NCBI GenBank assembly: GCA_016214985.1
Contig: JACRMM010000022.1
Coordinates: 89,090-153,089 of the forward strand
From: Deltaproteobacteria bacterium
GTDB lineage: Bacteria > Desulfobacterota > Deferrisomatia > Deferrisomatales > JACRMM01
Direction: 5' to 3'
DNA: 64,000 nt
Part shown: in pieces, positions 55,070 to 63,322 of the stretch
Layout: each line of letters opens with the position of its first letter
Numbering within the stretch: position 1 is the stretch's first letter
Notes under the pieces: generated by a model
The model's database searches: none
Told to the model about the DNA's origin: nothing
The model's input: the letters and a program-made list of their open reading frames with translations, nothing else
Program-made: the position numbers and the translations under genes

Positions 55070-56129
55070 GCCGCCCCAGGACCACGGAGGCAACCGCAGG
55101 GAGGCTTTGGCCGCGTGGGGGTTGGATCGGCTGCTGGACTTCAGCGCCTCCATCAACCCCCTGGGGCAGCCCGCCGGCCTGCGCGACGACTTGGTCGCGG
55201 GGTGGGACGACACCCTGCACTACCCGGATCGGGGGGCGCCCGGTTTCGTCGCCGCGGTGAGCCGCGCCTGGGCGCTGCCCGTCGAACGCCTTCTCGCCGG
55301 CAACGGCTCCGCCGAGCTCTTCGACCTCGTCCTTCGGGGCCTGGCGCCCCGCCGGCTCGTCTTGTGCCCGCCCGACTTCGGCCTCTACGAGGGCCTGGTT
55401 CCGGCCGGGCTTCCGGTGGTGCGGGTCCCTCGGGCCGAAGCCGAGGGGTTCGCCGTGGACCGGGCGGCCCTCGCGGAGACGATCGCGGAGGGCGACCTCG
55501 TGCTCTTCTCGAACCCGGCGAACCCGGCCGGCTGCGCGGCCTCTCGGCGGGACCTGCGGGCGCTGCGGACGTGCTGCGAGGAGCGGGGGGCGATCCTAGC
55601 GGTCGACGAGGCCTTCGCCGACTTCTGCCCGGCAGAGAGCGTGCTGTCCGAGGTGTCGTTCGGCGGCGGGCTCCTGGTCTTTCGCTCGCTGACCAAGTTC
55701 TTCGGGATCCCGGGACTCCGCCTGGGGTTCCTCGCGGCAGCTCCCGCGCTCGTGCGCCGCGCCGCCGCGCTGCAGGTGCCGTGGTCCGTCGGCGCCCTGG
55801 CGCAGCGGGCCGGCGTGTTCTGCCTTTCTCAAGAGGGCTGGGCGGAGAGGACGCTGGCCTGCGTGGCCCGCGCGCGCGAGGCCCTGCGATGCGGGCTCGC
55901 CGCAATCCCCGGGTTTCGGCCCCTGCCGTCTCAGGCCAACTACCTGCTCGTGGAGCTCTCTCGTCCGGCGCCTTCGGCCGCCGATCTCTACGAGAGGCTC
56001 GCCCGCCGCGGCATCCTCCTTCGCCACTGCGGCAGCTTCGGCCTGGGCGAGCGGTACGTGCGGGTCGCCGTAAGGACGGAGGAGGAGAACGAGGCCCTGC
56101 TCGAGGCGGTGAGGAAGCTGGACGGCTAG
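55059..56129 (+). CDS. L-threonine-O-3-phosphate decarboxylase-like PLP enzyme (CobD/CobC)
   Basis: 356 residues, fold type I aminotransferase related to HisC. LLDFSASINPLGQPAGLRDD and YPDRGAPGFVAAVSRAWALP are typical of the cobalamin decarboxylase branch; FSNPANPAGCAASR, AVDEAFADFCPAES and the PLP-lysine region RSLTKFFGIPGLRLGF are present. Supplies (R)-1-amino-2-propanol phosphate for the nucleotide loop. GTG 55059 overlaps the CobT-like gene; next is CbiB. HisC-type function is the alternative, but the context favours B12. Confidence 0.87.
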   Translation: MGSRPPQDHGGNRREALAAWGLDRLLDFSASINPLGQPAGLRDDLVAGWDDTLHYPDRGAPGFVAAVSRAWALPVERLLAGNGSAELFDLVLRGLAPRRLVLCPPDFGLYEGLVPAGLPVVRVPRAEAEGFAVDRAALAETIAEGDLVLFSNPANPAGCAASRRDLRALRTCCEERGAILAVDEAFADFCPAESVLSEVSFGGGLLVFRSLTKFFGIPGLRLGFLAAAPALVRRAAALQVPWSVGALAQRAGVFCLSQEGWAERTLACVARAREALRCGLAAIPGFRPLPSQANYLLVELSRPAPSAADLYERLARRGILLRHCGSFGLGERYVRVAVRTEEENEALLEAVRKLDG

Positions 56130-56152
56130 GCGGCTGGGCGGCTGGCGATCGG
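56114..56152. repeat. GGGCGGCT octamer repeat at a gene end
   Basis: GAAGCTGGACGGCTAGGCGG then CTGGGCGGCTGGCGATCGG straddles the stop of the CobD-like gene and encodes its last residues (KLDG). Same word family as 12455-12516 and 14633-14806. Confidence 0.6.
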
Positions 56153-56188
56153 TGACGGAGCGATGGACGACTCGTTGAGGATTGACTC

Positions 56189-57163
56189 GTGACTTTTTCC
56201 CCTGTGGACGTAATCGTTGCGTGGGTTCTGGACGCTGCCCTGGGCGACCCGGCCTGGCTGCCATGGCCCCACCCGGTCGTGGTGATCGGCCGGGTCGTCT
56301 CTCGACTCGAGGCGCGGTGGCGCCGGCCCGGCGACTCGCCGGGGCGACTCCTGGCCCTGGGCGCCGCACTGTGGCTGGTCGTCGTGGGCGGCACGGCGGC
56401 CGCAGCCGCGCTCGCGCTGGGCGTCGCCGGGTGGCTCCACCCCTGGCTCGGCCGCGCCCTCGGCATCTACGTCGCCTACGCGTGCCTCGCGACCCGGTGT
56501 CTGGACGCGGAGGGCCGTGCGGTGTCCCGGCTCGTGGAGAAGGGGCGGCTGGTCGACGCCCGGGCCCGGCTCACGCGCATCGTGGGCCGCGACACCGACA
56601 CTCTCCCCGCGCCCGAGGTGCTCCGGGGAGCGCTGGAGACCGTGGCGGAGAACAGCTCCGACGGGGTCGTCGCGCCGCTCTTCTTCCTGGGCCTCGGGGC
56701 CGCGCTGGGCTGGGGGCCGGTGCTGGGGCTCGCCTACAAGGCGGTCAACACGCTGGACTCCATGGTCGGCTACCGGAACGAGCGCTACGAGCACTTCGGC
56801 CGGGTCTCCGCGCGCCTCGACGACCTCGCCAACTGGGTCCCGGCGCGGCTCACGGCGCTTCTCGTGGCGGGGGCCGCGGCACTGGCCGGCGAGAACGGCC
56901 GTGGGGCGCTTCGCGTGGCGTGGCGCGACGGCCGGCTGCACAAGTCACCCAACTCGGGGTACCCGGAGGCCGCCTTCGCGGGTGCCCTGGGCGTGCGCCT
57001 GGGCGGCACGAACACGTACCGCGGGGTGCCCCGTCCGTCGCCGCATATCGGCGACCCGGGCCCGGCGCTCACCCCGGGGCACCTCACGCGGGCGCTGCGG
57101 CTCCTCTGGGGCGTGTCCGTGGGGGCCGCGGTGCTGGCCGGCGTGGCCGCGGCCGCGAGCTGA
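56189..57163 (+). CDS. cbiB: Adenosylcobinamide-phosphate synthase (CbiB/CobD family)
   Basis: 324 residues, membrane protein. Attaches aminopropanol phosphate to adenosylcobyric acid. Conserved blocks: [78 protein letters not shown] and [23 protein letters not shown] 56189 is the only start before the first block. Follows the decarboxylase that makes its substrate, so the pair forms one step of the pathway. Confidence 0.94.
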   Translation: MTFSPVDVIVAWVLDAALGDPAWLPWPHPVVVIGRVVSRLEARWRRPGDSPGRLLALGAALWLVVVGGTAAAAALALGVAGWLHPWLGRALGIYVAYACLATRCLDAEGRAVSRLVEKGRLVDARARLTRIVGRDTDTLPAPEVLRGALETVAENSSDGVVAPLFFLGLGAALGWGPVLGLAYKAVNTLDSMVGYRNERYEHFGRVSARLDDLANWVPARLTALLVAGAAALAGENGRGALRVAWRDGRLHKSPNSGYPEAAFAGALGVRLGGTNTYRGVPRPSPHIGDPGPALTPGHLTRALRLLWGVSVGAAVLAGVAAAAS

Positions 57164-57189
57164 CTGCCGGGGAACGCGAGAGGGACGCC

Positions 57190-58518
57190 ATGGGCGAAGA
57201 AGCCGAGGACCGGTACCGCCGGAAATACCTGGAGCTGCTCGAAGAGGTCGACGGCAAGGAGAAGCAGTGGGCCGAGATCGACGGCCGGCTCCGGCGCATC
57301 CTCGCCCACCTCCTGATCGTGGCCGAGGGGCCGGGCAGCGTCGAGATCTCCGCGGAGCTCTCGGCGATCCGAGACCGGATGCGCGAGGGGCTCGACTTTG
57401 CCGCCATCGAGGCCCACGTCGAGGCGCTCAAGGAGCGGGTCCTGCGCGAGAGCCGGTGGGCCGACACCCAGGCGCTCCTTCCGCCGGTCCACCAGATCCT
57501 GATCCATCTGGTCGAACGCCTGCCGCTGCCGCCCGAGATGGCCGAGCGGCGCGCCGCGCTGGTGGAGAATCTGGAGACGGGGATCGCGGCCGACGCGATG
57601 CCCGACGCCATCGAAGCGGTCAGCGGCCTCGTCTTCGAGGTGCGTCGGCGGGCCCAGGAGGAGCGCCGCGAGTTGGAGCGCCTGCTCCAGGACATCACGG
57701 GGCGGCTCCAGGAGCTCGACGCCGGCTTCCAGGCCGCGCACGAGGCCGCCGAGAGCGGGTTCGCCTCGAACCGGTCCCTGGATGCGGCGGTCCGCGCAGA
57801 GGTCCAGGGCCTGGAGGCGAGCGCGCGCACCGTGGGGGATCTGACCGGGCTCCGGCGGGCCGTCACCGACACCCTGGAGTCGATCCGCACGCATCTGGAG
57901 GCCAAGCAGCACGAGGACCGCGGGCGGGAAGAGGCGCTTCGCCGCGAGGTGGGGAGCCTGCGGGAGAGCATCGCCCGGCTCGAGCGCGAGGTCGACGAGC
58001 ACCGGGAGAAGACGCGCGTGGCCAGGGAGATGAGCCTGCGCGATCCGCTGACGGGCTGCGCCAACCGGCTCGCCTACGCCGAGAGGGCCGCGTCCGAGGA
58101 GGCGCGGTGGAAGCGCTACGGCGCGGCGCTGTCGCTCGTCGTGTTCGACCTGGACCACTTCAAGACCATCAACGACACCTTCGGCCACCGCGCCGGCGAC
58201 CAGGTGCTCAAGGCCGTCGCCCAGATCGCCGGCAGCCACCTGCGCCAGGCCGACTTCTTCGCCCGGTACGGCGGCGAGGAGTTCGTGGCGCTCCTGCCCG
58301 AGACGCGCCTCGACGCCGCGGTCGCGGCGGCGGAGAAGGTGCGCCGGGCGGTCGAGGCGTTCCGGTTCCACTCCCGCGGGAAGCGGGTCGTCGTCACCCT
58401 CTCCTGCGGCGCCGCAGAGCTGGGCGGCGACGACGCCCTCGCCTCGGCCTTCGAGCGGGCGGACCGGGCGCTCTACCGGGCGAAGGGTGCGGGGAGGAAC
58501 CGGACGGAGAAGGGGTAG
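57190..58518 (+). CDS. Diguanylate cyclase with helical N-terminal region
   Basis: 442 residues, no TM. Residues 1 to about 285 are charged helix, including a long coiled coil ([26 protein letters not shown]). GGDEF domain from about 290: [34 protein letters not shown], active-site motif GGEEF at 361-365, and an inhibitory RxxD site (RQAD, 352-355) five residues before it. Makes c-di-GMP, with likely product inhibition. ATG 57190; the frame upstream is a shadow of cbiB. The helical half resembles the sensor part of TipF/SiaD-type or unknown cyclases. Confidence 0.92.
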   Translation: MGEEAEDRYRRKYLELLEEVDGKEKQWAEIDGRLRRILAHLLIVAEGPGSVEISAELSAIRDRMREGLDFAAIEAHVEALKERVLRESRWADTQALLPPVHQILIHLVERLPLPPEMAERRAALVENLETGIAADAMPDAIEAVSGLVFEVRRRAQEERRELERLLQDITGRLQELDAGFQAAHEAAESGFASNRSLDAAVRAEVQGLEASARTVGDLTGLRRAVTDTLESIRTHLEAKQHEDRGREEALRREVGSLRESIARLEREVDEHREKTRVAREMSLRDPLTGCANRLAYAERAASEEARWKRYGAALSLVVFDLDHFKTINDTFGHRAGDQVLKAVAQIAGSHLRQADFFARYGGEEFVALLPETRLDAAVAAAEKVRRAVEAFRFHSRGKRVVVTLSCGAAELGGDDALASAFERADRALYRAKGAGRNRTEKG

Positions 58519-58643
58519 GCCCCGCCTGACCGTCCGTGGGCCCGCGGGGTACACCCCCTCGTGGGGATAAGGCTGGACCCTGCTCCTGCCCATCGCCCTG
58601 TCGGGGTCCTGTTTGCCGGTCGCGTTCCCGTTTCCCGGCGGCC

Positions 58644-58672
58644 TTGGGATGAGGCATCGGTGGTGTTATCCT
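58644..58672 (+). promoter_or_regulatory. Candidate sigma-70 promoter of the VapBC-type pair
   Basis: TTGGGA, 17 bases, TATCCT (4 of 6 matches in each box), ending 32 bp before the antitoxin ATG, which has an AGGAGGA RBS at 58694-58700. The intergenic 58519-58704 is otherwise unremarkable. Confidence 0.4.
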
Positions 58673-58704
58673 CGACACAAAGCTGTAAGCATGAGGAGGA
58701 ACGC

Positions 58705-58956
58705 ATGGTGCGCACCCAGATCCAGCTGGAGGAAGAGCAGGCGGCCAGGATTCGCAGGGCTGCCGCTGATCGCCATGTCTCCGTGGCGGAGCTCATCCGA
58801 AGAAGCGTCGACCTGTACCTCTCGTCGATGCCCCGAATCGTGAGCCGCGAGGACCAGAAGGAACGGGCCATCCGAGCTGCGGGGCGCTTCCGTTCGGGCG
58901 TAACAGACCTCGGCGAGGCACACGACCAGTACCTCGAAGAGGCCTTCGGCCGGTGA
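58705..58956 (+). CDS. Ribbon-helix-helix antitoxin (VapB type)
   Basis: 83 residues. N-terminal RHH motif: MVRTQIQLEEEQAARIRRAA then HVSVAELIRRSVDLYL, which is the DNA-binding dimer fold. The C-terminal half (REDQKERAIRAAGRFRSGVT-DLGEAHDQYLEEAFGR) would wrap and block the toxin. ATG 58705 has an ideal RBS. Its TGA overlaps the PIN-toxin GTG (GTGA), the usual antitoxin-first coupled layout. Probably autoregulates its promoter with the toxin. Confidence 0.85.
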   Translation: MVRTQIQLEEEQAARIRRAAADRHVSVAELIRRSVDLYLSSMPRIVSREDQKERAIRAAGRFRSGVTDLGEAHDQYLEEAFGR

Positions 58957-59360
58957 GCGTCTTCGTGGACACCTCTGCCTTCCTTGCTCTCTTCGACGCC
59001 GACGACGCCGGGCACGAACGCATTCGGGCGCAGTGGACAGACTTGGTTCATGCCGACTCCCCCTTGTGGTGCACGAGCTACGTGCTGGTGGAAACGTGCG
59101 CGTTGCTCCAGAGCCGGCTGGGCCTCGCAGCCCTGCGGCTCTTCGACGAGGATGTCCTACCTGTGATCGCGGTCCACTGGGTCGCGCAGGAGGAACACCG
59201 GGAGGGGATGGCGGCCGTTCTCGCGGCTGGACGCAAGAACTTGAGCCTCGTCGACTGTGTAAGCTTCGCGGTCATGCGGGCCAGGGGTACCAGGACGGCC
59301 CTGACCCTCGATCGGCACTTCGTGGCGCAGGGTTTCGAAATCGTCCCTGCAACGGGCTGA
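58953..59360 (+). CDS. PIN-domain toxin (VapC type)
   Basis: 135 residues. PIN ribonuclease with the acidic active-site set: Asp6 in FVDTSAFLALFD, Glu in YVLVETCALL, Asp in LSLVDCVSFAVM and Asp in TALTLDRHF. Such toxins cleave tRNA or rRNA and arrest translation when free of antitoxin. GTG 58953 overlaps the antitoxin stop by 4 bp. No truncation. Confidence 0.88.
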   Translation: MSVFVDTSAFLALFDADDAGHERIRAQWTDLVHADSPLWCTSYVLVETCALLQSRLGLAALRLFDEDVLPVIAVHWVAQEEHREGMAAVLAAGRKNLSLVDCVSFAVMRARGTRTALTLDRHFVAQGFEIVPATG

Positions 59361-59640
59361 AGTGGATTCGGGAAGACGCCCCGCGCTTTCCTCCCAACTG
59401 CACCGAAGACGCGGGGATCGAAGAACCTTGGGTGTCCCCAAAGAGTCCCTTCCGTTGGGACGACCGGAAGAGCACCGTCGCTGGGGACTGTCTCCAATGC
59501 CATGCGCGCTGCCGTTTCCTCTGTTCTACCCGTCCTCGGTCCGAGGAGAGTGGTCTTTTAGGAGGGCAGTCCTGATGCGGTGAAGCCGGTTGACCGCGCG
59601 GGAGTCCTGGAGTAGAAGAGCCCAAAACCCTGGGGAAGGG
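59361..59640. other. Intergenic stretch with hairpin-rich remnant sequence, no gene seen
   Basis: A GTCCC-TTCCGTT-GGGAC hairpin lies near 59447-59463 and a TGGGTGTCCCCA near-palindrome near 59429. Words like GGGTGTCCCC and GGGGACTGTC often mark small repeats near REP-associated transposases; no transposase is present here. No coding frame judged real. Confidence 0.4.
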
Positions 59641-59771
59641 GGGAGAGATGGGCAACCGTTTCCTGCCTGCAAGACCGTGTGGCCGCCTCCGGCGCGAAAG
59701 CGCCGGGGCGGCCATGTTTCGTTGGTGAACCCGTCTCCGCCCGGAAGGGCGCCGCGAGAAGGAGGAGCCCG
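59641..59771 (+). ncRNA. Structured leader with two GNRA-loop hairpins
   Basis: 59681-59713 folds as a stem of about 14 bp, GGCCGCC-T-CCGGCGC / GCGCCGG-GGCGGCC, capped by a GAAA tetraloop. 59737-59750 is a second hairpin, CGCCC-GGAA-GGGCG, again with a GNRA loop, and the RBS GAAGGAGGAG follows. Two GNRA hairpins before an RBS is riboswitch-like, but I cannot match it to a known class (it lacks the GEMM core words). Confidence 0.4.
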
Positions 59772-60177
59772 ATGCCCGTCTACCTCTGTCGGTGGCCCAA
59801 CGGCGACGTGTCCCTCGTCCCCCTTCACCCTGGACGACGACGGCTCGCTTCGGGTCGAGCAATGGGGCGAGCTCACGCGCCGGGAGATCCACGAGGTGGC
59901 CTACCCCCAGCTCGAGGCTGCGCTGTCCAAGGAGCTCGCCAAGGGGTGGGAGCCGAACGTCCGGCCGATTCCGAAGCGGATCCGCGCCGCGGTCGAGCAC
60001 GAGCGCGAGCGGCGCCTGGAGAGGGTTGACGAGGACGAGAAGCCGCAGGCGCGCACCGAGCTCGGCAGGGACGTGCAGAAGAGCCTCGGGGCCCCCGCGG
60101 CGCTGATCGATGCGATCACCGAGCAGGCGGGGGAGAAGCTCCTGAAGAAGGTGAAGGGGAAGGGGCCCAAGCACTGA
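59772..60177 (+). pseudogene. Frameshifted, internally shortened conserved hypothetical gene
   Basis: ATG 59772 has a strong RBS and starts MPVYLCRWPNGDVSLV, but continues as PLHPGRRRL in that frame. The other frame carries the sensible continuation: FTLDDDGSLRVEQWGELTRR, then EIHEVAYPQLEAALSKELAK to TGA at 60175. The switch falls in a C5 run at about 59819-59823; one C less would restore VSLVP-FTLDD. Relatives I remember have about 40 more residues after NGDVSxV, so an internal deletion is also likely. Role unknown. Its end overlaps the integrase gene by 62 bp (convergent). Confidence 0.6.
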
Positions 60178-61213
60178 CGGGCCAAGGCGTTTGCGGCCTC
60201 CCGGGAACGTCTGGGGCTCTCGGGCCGGGGCCTCGCCAGGCAGGGTCGATCCACAAGTCGTTGAGCGGGCTCTGCACGGCGTGTCCGCCCCGTTGGAGCA
60301 CGTGGGTGTAGATCATGGTCGTGCGGAGATCCTTGTGGCCCAGAAGCTCCTGCACCGTGCGGATGTCGTAGCCGGCCTCCAGGAGGTGGGTGGCAAAGGA
60401 GTGGCGGAACGTATGAGGGGTGGCATGTTTGTGGACCTCCGCGGCACGCACAGCCCGGCCGACCGCTTTTTCGATCGCCTTTGCGCCGGCGTGGTGGCGT
60501 CGGGTCACGCCGGATCGGGGGTCCACCGAACGGCGGGTCGAAGGGAACACATACTGCCAGCCCCACTGCTCACTCGCGTTGGGGTACTTGCGGGCCAGCG
60601 CGAAGGGCAAGTAGACCTTGCCGAAGCCCTCGGCCAGGTCGCTCTGGTGAAGTGTCTTCACGCGCACGAGATGGTCGCGAAGCGGGAGCTCGACGGGCTT
60701 GGGCAACATCGTCACCCGATCCTTCTGGCCCTTGCCGTCTCGCACGGTGACCGCTCGGTAGGAGAAGTCGACGTCCTTCACTCGGAGGCGCGCACACTCG
60801 ATGATGCGAAGGCCCGATCCGTAGAGGAGCCCGGCGATGAGGGCGAGGGTGCCTTTTAGCTGTCCGAGCACGGCCGCCACCTCCTCGCGGGTGAGCACGA
60901 CAGGAAGGTGCTCGGGGCGCTTGGCACGAATCACGTCTTCGAGGTCGCCCATGGGCTTCTTCAGCACGTGCCTGAAGAGGAAGAGCACTGCGCTCAACGC
61001 CGCGTTCTGGGTGGACGCCGCGACTTGACGTTTCACGGCCAGAAACGTCAGGTAGGCCGAGACGTCGGCCGGACCCAAGCTCATCGGGTCGCGGTTCCGG
61101 TGAAACGTCAGGAACCGCCGCACATAGTCGCTGTACGACTTCTCGGTGCGAATGCTGTAGTGGCGGGTTCGGATGATCTCTTGAAGGCGTTGGACCGCAG
61201 CGTCGGGTGTCAT
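60116..61213 (-). CDS. intI: Integron integrase (IntI-type tyrosine recombinase)
   Basis: 365 residues. N-terminal SAM-like domain ([20 protein letters not shown]). The catalytic tetrad is visible: Arg in [14 protein letters not shown], His and Arg in [11 protein letters not shown], His in [10 protein letters not shown], and Tyr in MIYTHVLQ. Between the first Arg and the HxxR lies [20 protein letters not shown] with [13 protein letters not shown], the extra helix that distinguishes integron integrases from XerC/D. ATG 61213 has an ideal GGGAGGTAA RBS. It is on the minus strand facing away from the cassette region, as expected. The C-terminal roughly 40 residues ([19 protein letters not shown]) are low-complexity. 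Confidence 0.93.
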   Translation of the reverse strand: MTPDAAVQRLQEIIRTRHYSIRTEKSYSDYVRRFLTFHRNRDPMSLGPADVSAYLTFLAVKRQVAASTQNAALSAVLFLFRHVLKKPMGDLEDVIRAKRPEHLPVVLTREEVAAVLGQLKGTLALIAGLLYGSGLRIIECARLRVKDVDFSYRAVTVRDGKGQKDRVTMLPKPVELPLRDHLVRVKTLHQSDLAEGFGKVYLPFALARKYPNASEQWGWQYVFPSTRRSVDPRSGVTRRHHAGAKAIEKAVGRAVRAAEVHKHATPHTFRHSFATHLLEAGYDIRTVQELLGHKDLRTTMIYTHVLQRGGHAVQSPLNDLWIDPAWRGPGPRAPDVPGRPQTPWPVSAWAPSPSPSSGASPPPAR

Positions 61214-61294
61214 GGGGTTACCTCCCTGGGTGGGGTGAGGGAGAGCGGGGGGAGCCATCTGCGTAGGTGTAGCGTAAGTAAGCCAGGAGGTCGA

Positions 61295-61717
61295 ATGGCT
61301 GTCAAGCCCCCCGGTCAACGGTTTTCTGGAGCGGTACCGGTGAAGGACGGGCGGGCCAGCGTCTCGATGCGTACGCTGCGCACGGTTCGGCCGGGCGCGC
61401 GAGGGACGATGGCGCTCGTCGAGGAGTTTGGAGAGCGATTGGTCTGTGTCCGATACCGCTATGACGACAGTGCTGGAAAGTGCTACACCACGGCCGAAAT
61501 CATTGTGCGGGAGGGCGAATGGAAGCCTCGGGTTGACCCCCCAAAGGCGGACCCCATGGTGTGGGTGAGAGTGCGCTGGGGCGAGCGGGACGTGGCGCTG
61601 CGAATTCGCGAAGCCGGTGGGTGCTGGGACGCGGACAGAAGGCTGTGGAACATGCCCCTGAGCAAGGCTCGAGCGCTGGGGTTCGAGTCGCGGATCGTGG
61701 AAGAGAGCAGTTTCTAA
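61295..61717 (+). CDS. Unrecognised protein divergent from the integrase
   Basis: 140 residues. ATG 61295 with CCAGGAGG upstream. Central block [34 protein letters not shown], then [40 protein letters not shown]. No motif that I can assign to a function. My recollection, unverified, is that similar proteins occur next to tyrosine recombinases. It lies between intI and the palindrome block, in the usual attI position, and its stop overlaps the first palindrome. Confidence 0.7.
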   Translation: MAVKPPGQRFSGAVPVKDGRASVSMRTLRTVRPGARGTMALVEEFGERLVCVRYRYDDSAGKCYTTAEIIVREGEWKPRVDPPKADPMVWVRVRWGERDVALRIREAGGCWDADRRLWNMPLSKARALGFESRIVEESSF

Positions 61718-61837
61718 ATATGGAAACTCGAGGGCGCGAGCCGTTTCTTGATCTGGAAACCTGTCTGGACCGGGTAGGTTTCTAGGTATGGAAACGGAAG
61801 TTTCTATATCTGGAAACCTGTTTCCAAATATAGAAAC
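61710..61837. repeat. Five copies of an 18-bp palindrome GTTTC-N8-GAAAC
   Basis: Copies at 61710-61727, 61743-61760, 61778-61795, 61800-61817 and 61820-61837, e.g. GTTTCTAGGTATGGAAAC. All are exactly 18 bp with perfect 5-bp arms; the last is inverted relative to the others (GTTTCCAAATATAGAAAC). Start-to-start spacing is 33, 35, 22 and 20 bp. They fill the gap between the small gene and the first cassette junction, so they may be integrase-binding sites of attI, an operator for the adjacent gene, or an iteron-like array. Confidence 0.85.
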
Positions 61838-61868
61838 CAAGAGCCCTTAGCTAAGTCGCCTACTGTAT

Positions 61869-61875
61869 GTTAGGC
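61869..61875 (+). other. attI/first-cassette junction core site
   Basis: GTTAGGC fits the integron core GTTRRRY. Recombination occurs after the G, so the cassette begins at 61870 with TTAGGC. Its complement is identical to the GCCTAAC box of the attC at 63703, as expected if both belong to the same cassette. Composition changes sharply here: sequence to the right is clearly lower in GC. Confidence 0.7.
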
Positions 61876-61910
61876 TAATGAGAAGCACATATCCGAAAGG
61901 GAGACGGCAG

Positions 61911-62600
61911 ATGACTTCGAATGCCAATACACCCGACGACGCTTTAGAGGAAGCGCGCAAGATCATTCATATCTACGAGGAAGCAAAACAACGTCTCGGC
62001 CGTCAATACACTCTCGTGAGTGGACTGCGGGAGGAAATCAAGCAGACTCGCAAGCCATTACTATTCGGCAAGCAGCAATACGAAGACAAGGTTGCTGGGC
62101 TAAAGTTGCAACTAGAGACCGAACGAGGGCGTCATGCCGAATATCAAACTTCTGTCGACAGTATGCATGACGACTACAAAAGAGCTACCGAACTTGTTCA
62201 AGAGCACGAGAAGCAGTCAAGGGATGCCGGGCTCGCCGCGGTCGCTACGTTGGAACGAGAGGTCATTGATATATGGAATCAGACAATGGCCGATCCGAAT
62301 TTCGAGATAGGAGCATTCGCTAGGCGGATATTGCAACTAGCCGAGGATTCGGAGGTCGATTACTACATCTTCCTTAAGTTCATTACTTCCTTCACGAAGA
62401 ACAGTATTGAATCGCTCCTTTGTCCATGCCTCATAGAAAAACACAAAGGAAGCGACAATCCCCTAAAGGAAATAGTAGGGGAGCTTGACGCCTTACACAA
62501 ACAAGAGAAGGCAAATTTTGATCTTGCAGCCGATTTTCTGTCCAAGCATTTTGGGATCGACCGCGGCGCCATAATGACAACACTATTGCGAATTCGGTGA
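61911..62600 (+). CDS. Coiled-coil protein (first cassette gene)
   Basis: 229 residues. Long coiled coil to about residue 115 (LEEARKIIHIYEEAKQRLGR, KVAGLKLQLETERGRHAEYQ, DDYKRATELVQEHEKQSRDA), then a compact helical part (VDYYIFLKFITSFTKNSIES, NPLKEIVGELDALHKQEKAN). No signal or TM. Codon use is far less GC-biased than the chromosome. ATG 61911 has GGGAG upstream; ATG 61878 would add 11 residues. Not recognised. Confidence 0.75.
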   Translation: MTSNANTPDDALEEARKIIHIYEEAKQRLGRQYTLVSGLREEIKQTRKPLLFGKQQYEDKVAGLKLQLETERGRHAEYQTSVDSMHDDYKRATELVQEHEKQSRDAGLAAVATLEREVIDIWNQTMADPNFEIGAFARRILQLAEDSEVDYYIFLKFITSFTKNSIESLLCPCLIEKHKGSDNPLKEIVGELDALHKQEKANFDLAADFLSKHFGIDRGAIMTTLLRIR

Positions 62601-62673
62601 TTAAGGCTAGGCCAGCGCTATTATGATTGGTAACCAGCGACTTGCTCCAAGACCTACAGGAAGGAGGTTGCAT

Positions 62674-62832
62674 ATGGCTATTATCAAATGTGAGGCTTCT
62701 GGGTGTCGGCATACGGACGAGTGGGGAAAGATCTTCTTTCAATGCAGTAAGTGCCGTCGGTGGTGGTGCAGCGACCATGGGTACAAGGGAATGCGATGTC
62801 CAGCATGTCGAGAGGGCTTCCTTGAGCGGTAA
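62674..62832 (+). CDS. Small zinc-ribbon protein
   Basis: 52 residues from ATG 62674, which has GGAAGGAGG six bases upstream (a longer frame from 62623 is possible). Two Cys pairs, CSKC and CPAC, plus an earlier CEASGCRH and a WWCSDHG, suggest one or two zinc sites. Unknown function; lies between the coiled-coil gene and the two coupled genes, inside the cassette. Confidence 0.65.
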   Translation: MAIIKCEASGCRHTDEWGKIFFQCSKCRRWWCSDHGYKGMRCPACREGFLER

Positions 62833-62948
62833 CAGTGGCAGACGAGAGATCAAGAAGCAAAGGGAGCAAAGCCCGAACCGGGCCGTGGAAACCTAGTACC
62901 TCAAACCATAAGTCCGTGTGTCTTTAAGCCGCGCGGTCTTACCCGGTT

Positions 62949-63016
62949 CGTCATTCCGGCGAAAGCCGGAATCCAAGCCCCCGGGGTTCTGGACCCCGGC
63001 TTTCGCCGGGGTGACG
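62949..63016. repeat. 68-bp MITE-like palindromic repeat
   Basis: CGTCATTCCGGCGAAAGCCG starts the left arm and CCGGCTTTCGCCGGGGTGACG ends the right: about 21-bp terminal inverted repeats with two mismatches, each arm itself a CCGGC-GAAA-GCCGG-type hairpin. Repeats of this form are scattered in many proteobacterial genomes. It was carried into, or inserted in, the cassette. Confidence 0.8.
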
Positions 63017-63059
63017 GAAAAGGCACACGAACTTCTGCATCGCGGTACTAGGGTTGCAG

Positions 63060-63087
63060 GGTGGGGTCGGAGAGACCCGACCCCACC
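63060..63087. terminator. Strong 11-bp hairpin in the cassette
   Basis: GGTGGGGTCGG-AGAGAC-CCGACCCCACC: a perfect 11-bp stem with a 6-base loop. No T-run follows (GTACGACTG), so it may be a REP-type palindrome or an RNA stability element rather than a Rho-independent terminator. It lies 62 bp before the next gene. Confidence 0.4.
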
Positions 63088-63148
63088 GTACGACTGCACC
63101 GCTACCAGTAAACATCCTGAAGAAACGTCAGGCTGCAAGGAGACAGGC

Positions 63149-63322
63149 ATGACTCAGTACATATGTAAGAAGGAGAACTGCGGTGGTACGGTAGCATTCC
63201 CGGATCCGTCCGAGATTCCCGACCGCAGTCTAAAGGGCACGCACCTTGCGCCTATTGAAGACAGGCCTGTGGAGTGTTCCAAATGTGGAACATCTTACTA
63301 CAGACGGGAGTTTGAATCATGA
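63149..63322 (+). CDS. Second small zinc-ribbon protein of the cassette
   Basis: 57 residues: YICKKENCGGTVAFPDP and RPVECSKCGTSYYRREF give a C-x4-C and a C-x2-C pair, a zinc ribbon. ATG 63149 follows AAGGAGACAGGC. The longer upstream frame runs through the repeat and is rejected. Its TGA overlaps the next ATG (ATGA), so the two are coupled; it could be a cytoplasmic partner or regulator of the membrane protein. Confidence 0.72.
   Translation: MTQYICKKENCGGTVAFPDPSEIPDRSLKGTHLAPIEDRPVECSKCGTSYYRREFES

Larger units (their letters stand above)
62833..63148. other. 316-bp cassette-internal gap with repeats, no gene seen
   Basis: Holds the 68-bp palindromic repeat at 62949-63016 and the hairpin at 63060-63087. 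A frame from 62918 into the next gene is only the repeat being read through (the FRRKPESKPPGFWTPAFAGV pattern typical of this repeat). Confidence 0.5.

Noticed and set aside
59590..60177. Single 195-codon gene starting at 59590
   Set aside because: ATG 59590 lacks an RBS and its first 75 residues look non-coding; the strong RBS is before ATG 59772 in a different frame, indicating a frameshift instead.
60908..61294. Plus-strand extension of the 140-residue gene into the integrase
   Set aside because: Antisense to conserved integrase motifs and without an RBS; ATG 61295 has CCAGGAGG.
61214..61294. LexA box controlling intI
   Set aside because: No CTGT-N8-ACAG-like sequence in the intI leader.
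61710..61837. Five palindromes considered as a CRISPR array
   Set aside because: Repeats are 18 bp with gaps of 2-17 bp, spacers far too short and uneven; no cas genes.
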